Shown here piece by piece: positions 59,329 through 64,000 of a DNA stretch of 64,000 nucleotides (position 1 is the first letter of the stretch; each line of letters opens with the position of its first letter). The DNA is from Anthopleura xanthogrammica (taxonomy: Eukaryota > Cnidaria > Anthozoa > Actiniaria > Actiniidae), in the NCBI GenBank assembly GCA_964019055.1, contig OZ025218.1, positions 6,166,759 through 6,230,758 of the forward strand, in the 5' to 3' direction. The notes beneath the pieces were generated by a model. That model was not told where the DNA came from, did not search any database, and saw nothing but the letters and a program-made list of their open reading frames with translations. The position numbers and the translations under genes are program-made.

Positions 59329-61540
59329 AGCGCCGGTTTATTGTCTTTCGACGACCATCAAAATATATTTAATACGCTAACGATAAGCGAGTCCAAATTA
59401 AAAGCTCCCTCGCTCGGTGTCTTGACTGTAATTTTTCTAATTGTCCGTCGGGATATGATCTGTAAAGTAGCCAAGACCAACTTGTTTCGATTCTGTAAGT
59501 GACAGAGATGTAAAATGTGTTAATAAAGCTGATCATTCCATCAGCCAATGAGGTCATGGAAAATATTCGCTTAGGAAAATGATACCCGTAGTCTGCTGCT
59601 CTTAGTCTCAGCGCGCTCCCAACAACATTGTCGCTCGCTGCGGTTTCAACTCGATCGAGTAGTTTGAATGCGACAATCTTCTTATAGCTTGTAGAAACTG
59701 TGTCGTTATGTAGTTACATGCTTCGATGAATCTTGGAACTCTCTACACGTCTCTAGCTGTTTCACAACGCTTCCTACAAGGCTAAGGACGTGAACTAATC
59801 TTGTAAATCAGAACATTAGCGCGAAGATACGTGCATACGAGTTTCACTCCTATCTACGGCGACCAGCCTGAAATTTTCAGATGTGTTAGAAATTAAACCG
59901 CTTCATCATCAACCAACTAAAACAACTGAGATTATAAAAACAACATCATTAGCCTAACCAGTCATATCATTGATAACTAACTTGAGCATCAGGCAGCCAA
60001 GATAAGCCTTTGATCTTCCACAGCTTAGAGTATTGACAAAAGCGATTACGTCAAAACCACTACCCAACGAAAATCCTTTTTTTTTCTTACCTATAGTAGT
60101 TCACCAAAGCAATTCCTCAGTTTTACTAATCTCCGAGCGCAAAACGTTGTCAAAGCCGCGTATTTCTTAAGTAGTTTTGGAGTAATTTTTTTCGTGACGT
60201 ATGAGGTATATTCCGTTGGATATGTGACTGTGAATGACCCCAATGGCCTATGACGTCAGACGGCGTCCAGTGTTGTCAAAGATCGTAAGTCCGGATCTTA
60301 AGACTTCATTCCTGATCAGCTGACTGTTTAAATAATATTTAAGCTGGGATTTAGAATCACTAGAATATCATACACAGATTCATTGGATTTGTATTCCTGA
60401 TGACTCCGGGCTCGAAAAGGAAAGCGCTTGCATGAAGCATTCCATTTATTCAGTTTCATTCTGTTATTTATTTATTTTTTGTTTTACTGCCCACCGGAAG
60501 TCTTTAATCTCGTGTGTTTTTATAAATGTGTGTTATGTCTGGTACTATGGCTAAGATCAGTCAGGTATTGTGTCTGAACACGTAGAGATGTTTGTTCTGT
60601 GTTAAACACCATGATCTAAGATGATGATCCTTCCTTCACTCTTGACCGATTAAAAGAGCGTAAACACCTCAGTCCAAGGTTGATGGAACAAAAAAAGTGT
60701 CAATTTATAGGATTGGTTCTTGTAGCACATTCCTTCTTTCTTTCTTTCTTTCTTTCTTTTTTTCTTTCATATATTTATCGAAAAATACTATTTATCAAGG
60801 CTGCATTCATCCTCAGTTTCCAAAAACCATCCGAGACAAACTAGTAATCATAGTTTTTGATTTTTTTCATCGCCGCCATTACTCATTTCTCATCTAGATT
60901 TTTGGGTTTTCCTCTCCGGCTTTCTTTTTAACGATAGTTTGGTATCAGACGTCATCGAGAGTTTGTGTCACAGGGAGTCCAACCTGTGCAGTAATTCACA
61001 TACAGAGCTGAAGAGATCCAATAAACAGCTGAGGTCTGCATGGGGTTTACTGACAACTGACAAATGCCCTAAAATTTAACTGACAACTCGCAAAAGGCAT
61101 GAGATTTAACTGAAAAAAGGCATGAAGTTAACTGACCAGCACTGACTTTGATTAGCTCAGACAGAAGTTCATAGCTATGGACTTCTGGCCCAGAGGTTGT
61201 TTCAGGGTATCGATAAATTTCGATAAGGTTTTTTACTGCCCTGGGTGCTTTACAAATGGCAAAAGTCATTCGAACGTTAGCTGCTTCAGCCCTACCACTT
61301 TAGGGTGCTCCGCCGTGTCATTGATGTACTTTTAAGAATGGACGATAGATAGTAAAAACCATCTTGATTAATATAATGTGAATCCATGCTGTTCTCCCAA
61401 AGGCAACCGCCATACTTTAAGGGTCACACAGCGCATTTTTCCTATCCTTTTAGAACTGGACAAAATGGTACTTGATCACATCTTATATCAAACATATATT
61501 TTTGACGTTTCCGGGCCCTTGACTTTGTTTTGATCCACTT
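59329..61540. other. upstream region of gene C without recognised gene
   Basis: A TATA-like AAATATATTT lies about 35 bp upstream of the ATG, too close to be a confident promoter. A degenerate piece of the 57-bp satellite (CCAGAGGTTGTTTCAGGGT) lies near 61190. A short TTTC run is at about 60731-60765. Confidence 0.5.
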
Positions 61541-61940
61541 ATCTTCAATGATGTTCAAAGTGCGAGAATGGAAAAACGCTCTAAGAGATACTCCGTAATC
61601 AGTTAGTTTACAGCAGACTATTTAACTTATCAATATGGCTAGATTTTGGTCAGTGATATCAGATGTTTGTGCGTGTGATCTTCAAAGATGTACAAAGTGC
61701 GAGAATGGAAAAACGCTCTAAGAGATACTCCGTAATCAGTTAGCTTACAGTAGATAACTTATCAATAAGGCTAGATTTTGTTCAGTGATATCAGATGTTT
61801 GTGCGTGTGATCTTCAATGATGTTCAAAGGGCGAGAATGGAAAAAAAGTTGAAAGAGACACTCCCTAAACATCTAGCTTAATACAGTAGACTATATTTAA
61901 CTTCTCGATATATAGGGCAAGATTATGATCATTGATATCA
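61541..61940. repeat. tandem repeat, three units of about 132-137 bp
   Basis: Units start at about 61541, 61678 and 61810 with ATCTTCAA and share GCGAGAATGGAAAAA, CTCTAAGAGATACTCCGTAA and GTGATATCAGATGTTTGTGC. The third unit is the most diverged. Confidence 0.8.
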
Positions 61941-62354
61941 GTTGTTTGGGCGTGTGCTGTTTAAATAAAGCTGTAGGCTAGCCAAGGTTAAATATGAGAG
62001 CAGAACTTTGGGTTTGATAAGCAGATGAACTTTAATTCCTCATTCGCAACTAATGTTGTCAATTCCCACGAAAAAAAACCTTGGAATTAAGACCTTTGAA
62101 AGTTACTGTTTTTGTTGGGGGGCTGAGGGTAGAGATGGAAGGGGAGAGCCGGAGGAGAGGGCTCCCTGTGGTATAAGTGTAATCGGAGGTCGAATCTTAT
62201 AGACACACGGTCCATTTAGCTATTAATTAATAAGTTCAAATAGATCGGGTCAATTAAACACGCCCTAGATGACGTCAGTGTTTCTGAACACCAAGTTCAA
62301 GATCATGTGTAACACTTGAAACCAGTTTAGAAGTGTCCTGTAGGGAAGGCGCTG

Positions 62355-62560
62355 TTCGTTAAACCTGTTTCATACTATAGCGACGGAAGCATAAGCATAA
62401 CGACATACGGAAGCGCGGATAGTCTTTTACGGTTAGTTAACTCCTTTATATTTAAACTGAACAAAACATTCAGTCATCCTTAAAGTACTATCTGCGCATG
62501 CGTATGTTGTTATGCTTATGCTTGCGTCGTTAGTGTGAACCAGCCTTTAGCGATTAATAT
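62355..62560. mobile_element. MITE-like foldback with GCATAAGCATAACGAC arms
   Basis: CGACGGAAGCATAAGCATAA...GACATACG near 62380 is reversed as CGTATGTTGTTATGCTTATG...TTGCGTCG near 62500. No coding capacity. Confidence 0.7.
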
Positions 62561-63654
62561 TAACCGTATGCTGCAGATTTGGCTTGATTGTGAAACACTG
62601 CGATGAAATGAACTAAGCGTGTCTGGTGCCGTGCCGTGCCACGGATTCTAAGATATTAATGCATTACAATCGCGTCTGTGATTGGCTCAAAAGTCGTCGT
62701 CATTCTAGCCTAAATCAGCAGAGTATATAGTCAACCAAAATCGAATTTGGATTCCCTCAGCTATCGTATTAAATGATATTGACGATAGACGCCATGGTGG
62801 TTCTCATATTGTTATGCAAATTAGCCATGCGGTTTTCCAGGGGGCAAACATTAAGAGAGAGCATTATTATAAGATCGGCTCGTCATAGAGATTTTATTAT
62901 TATGGCAAATGCTGTTTGAAACTATATCCAAAAAAAATCTGCATATAGTTTTGGGACTCTTACATTTGTCTCTGATCATGACTTAGCAAACAAGAAAGGA
63001 TTATTTTATCAGCCGTTTATTTTAATACTAAATACAATTGTAAAAATGTAATTTAATTTAATCCAAAAATGTAAGATTAATTGTAAAAAAAATATGCAAA
63101 ATAAATGAATTTGAAGTTGAAGTTGGACAAACATTACGACTATAAAAATTATGAATTTGAAATATTATGATAATGAAGTGTTTTCGCATACCGGATCTGA
63201 CTATATACAATCACGTGACCAAACACTTGACATGATCAAATAGTACCGCGCCATCTAGATATAGAGTCAGCGGTATATATATACCGTTCATAGTAAAGAA
63301 AATCGTCACAAAGACTTGCTTCATCCCACTCTTCGAACAAGGAAGGAAGGAAGGAAGATTGGTTGTTTGACTTACGTCAAAAACAAGTCTGGCATGCTTG
63401 TTGTTCTACATCATTCGTAAAACTACTGATTCACACTCCTCGAAGCCCTGACCATAAAAACAGCACTGAGTCCTTTCTAATTTGGAAAATTTTTCACAAT
63501 GAAAGCTAATATAAAAAACGTTCATCTATTTTTTTTCCAGAAACACAGCCTCGATTTTGTGTAGAATATTTACGTATTTCAGTGAAGGTCCGTGGAATTT
63601 CAAAGTGTTTGTATTGTGGAAGTTGTGCATTTTAGTTATCGTTGGTACTGGTCA

Positions 63655-63790
63655 AACCATAGTAACTATGGTCAAACACAAAGCATTCAGTCGAGGCTTC
63701 AAGGTTCAATTTTGAATAATCCTTCGAAACTACCTTGAAGCCTCGATTGAAAGCTTTGTCTGTGACCATTGAACCGATATATGGAAAATG
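63655..63790. repeat. inverted repeat near the window end
   Basis: GTCGAGGCTTCAAGGTTCAA pairs with CTACCTTGAAGCCTCGATTG. Outer CAAAGCATTCAG/GAAAGCTTTG motifs also pair loosely. Confidence 0.55.
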
Positions 63791-64000
63791 GTGAAAATTA
63801 TGAACTATAATAGTGTTACAAACTACACGATGATCAACACAGTTGCCGCTGATTGATCAATAATATACATCTAACTGCATATGTAAAAACATGAAACTTA
63901 AGTACAAGGGAATTAAAAACCATTATAATTTTCTTCTAAAATTATGTTAAACCTCGGTAAATGAGCCTGTGGTCAAGAAACACAGCGGTATAATATTGGA

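Overview
This is animal genomic DNA: AT-rich, repeat-laden, with genes built from many small exons bounded by GT/AG sites. The protein families (astacin metalloproteases fused to thrombospondin type 1, CUB and C-type lectin domains, plus a PAN-EGF secreted protein), the short introns and the tRNA-derived SINE tails fit a hexacorallian cnidarian such as a stony coral or sea anemone. The species is inferred, not proven. All gene models below were assembled by hand from splice sites, reading-frame phase and comparison between paralogues; no transcript evidence was available.

Layout. (1) 1-7350, minus strand: two tandem copies of a small secreted gene (signal peptide, PAN/apple, EGF-like, fibrinogen-related-like tail). 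The left copy is cut by the window edge and the right copy is complete. (2) 7351-20844: no recognisable gene. This stretch holds four copies of a composite interspersed repeat carrying a 57-bp satellite, segmental copies of flanking DNA, foldback elements and MITEs. (3) 20845-41975, plus strand: two tandem astacin genes. The first (gene A, 11 exons) is astacin, W-P module, TSP1, W-P module, C-type lectin, with a 7-bp frameshift in the lectin exon. The second (gene B, 20 exons, 1250 codons plus stop, open throughout) repeats the TSP1/W-P-module block to reach six TSP1 domains and four W-P modules before an intact lectin domain. (4) 44354-59328, minus strand: a third paralogue (gene C, 16 exons, 1055 codons plus stop) that inserts two CUB domains before its lectin and faces gene B tail to tail. 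(5) 59329-64000: repeats only.

The three astacin genes share a plan: secreted zinc endopeptidase at the N-terminus, glycan- or matrix-binding modules in the middle, C-type lectin at the end. Middle modules are encoded by exons or exon pairs that enter and leave in phase 1, so they can be duplicated or swapped without breaking the frame. The recurrent ~95-135 residue W-P module, with 2.5 internal repeats of a W-x-x-N-Y-L-C / W-S-x-x-G / G-M-x-C pattern, is not one I recognise and is the best candidate here for something undescribed. Introns are filled with simple-sequence arrays (up to 1.6 kb), several of them in corresponding introns of different paralogues.
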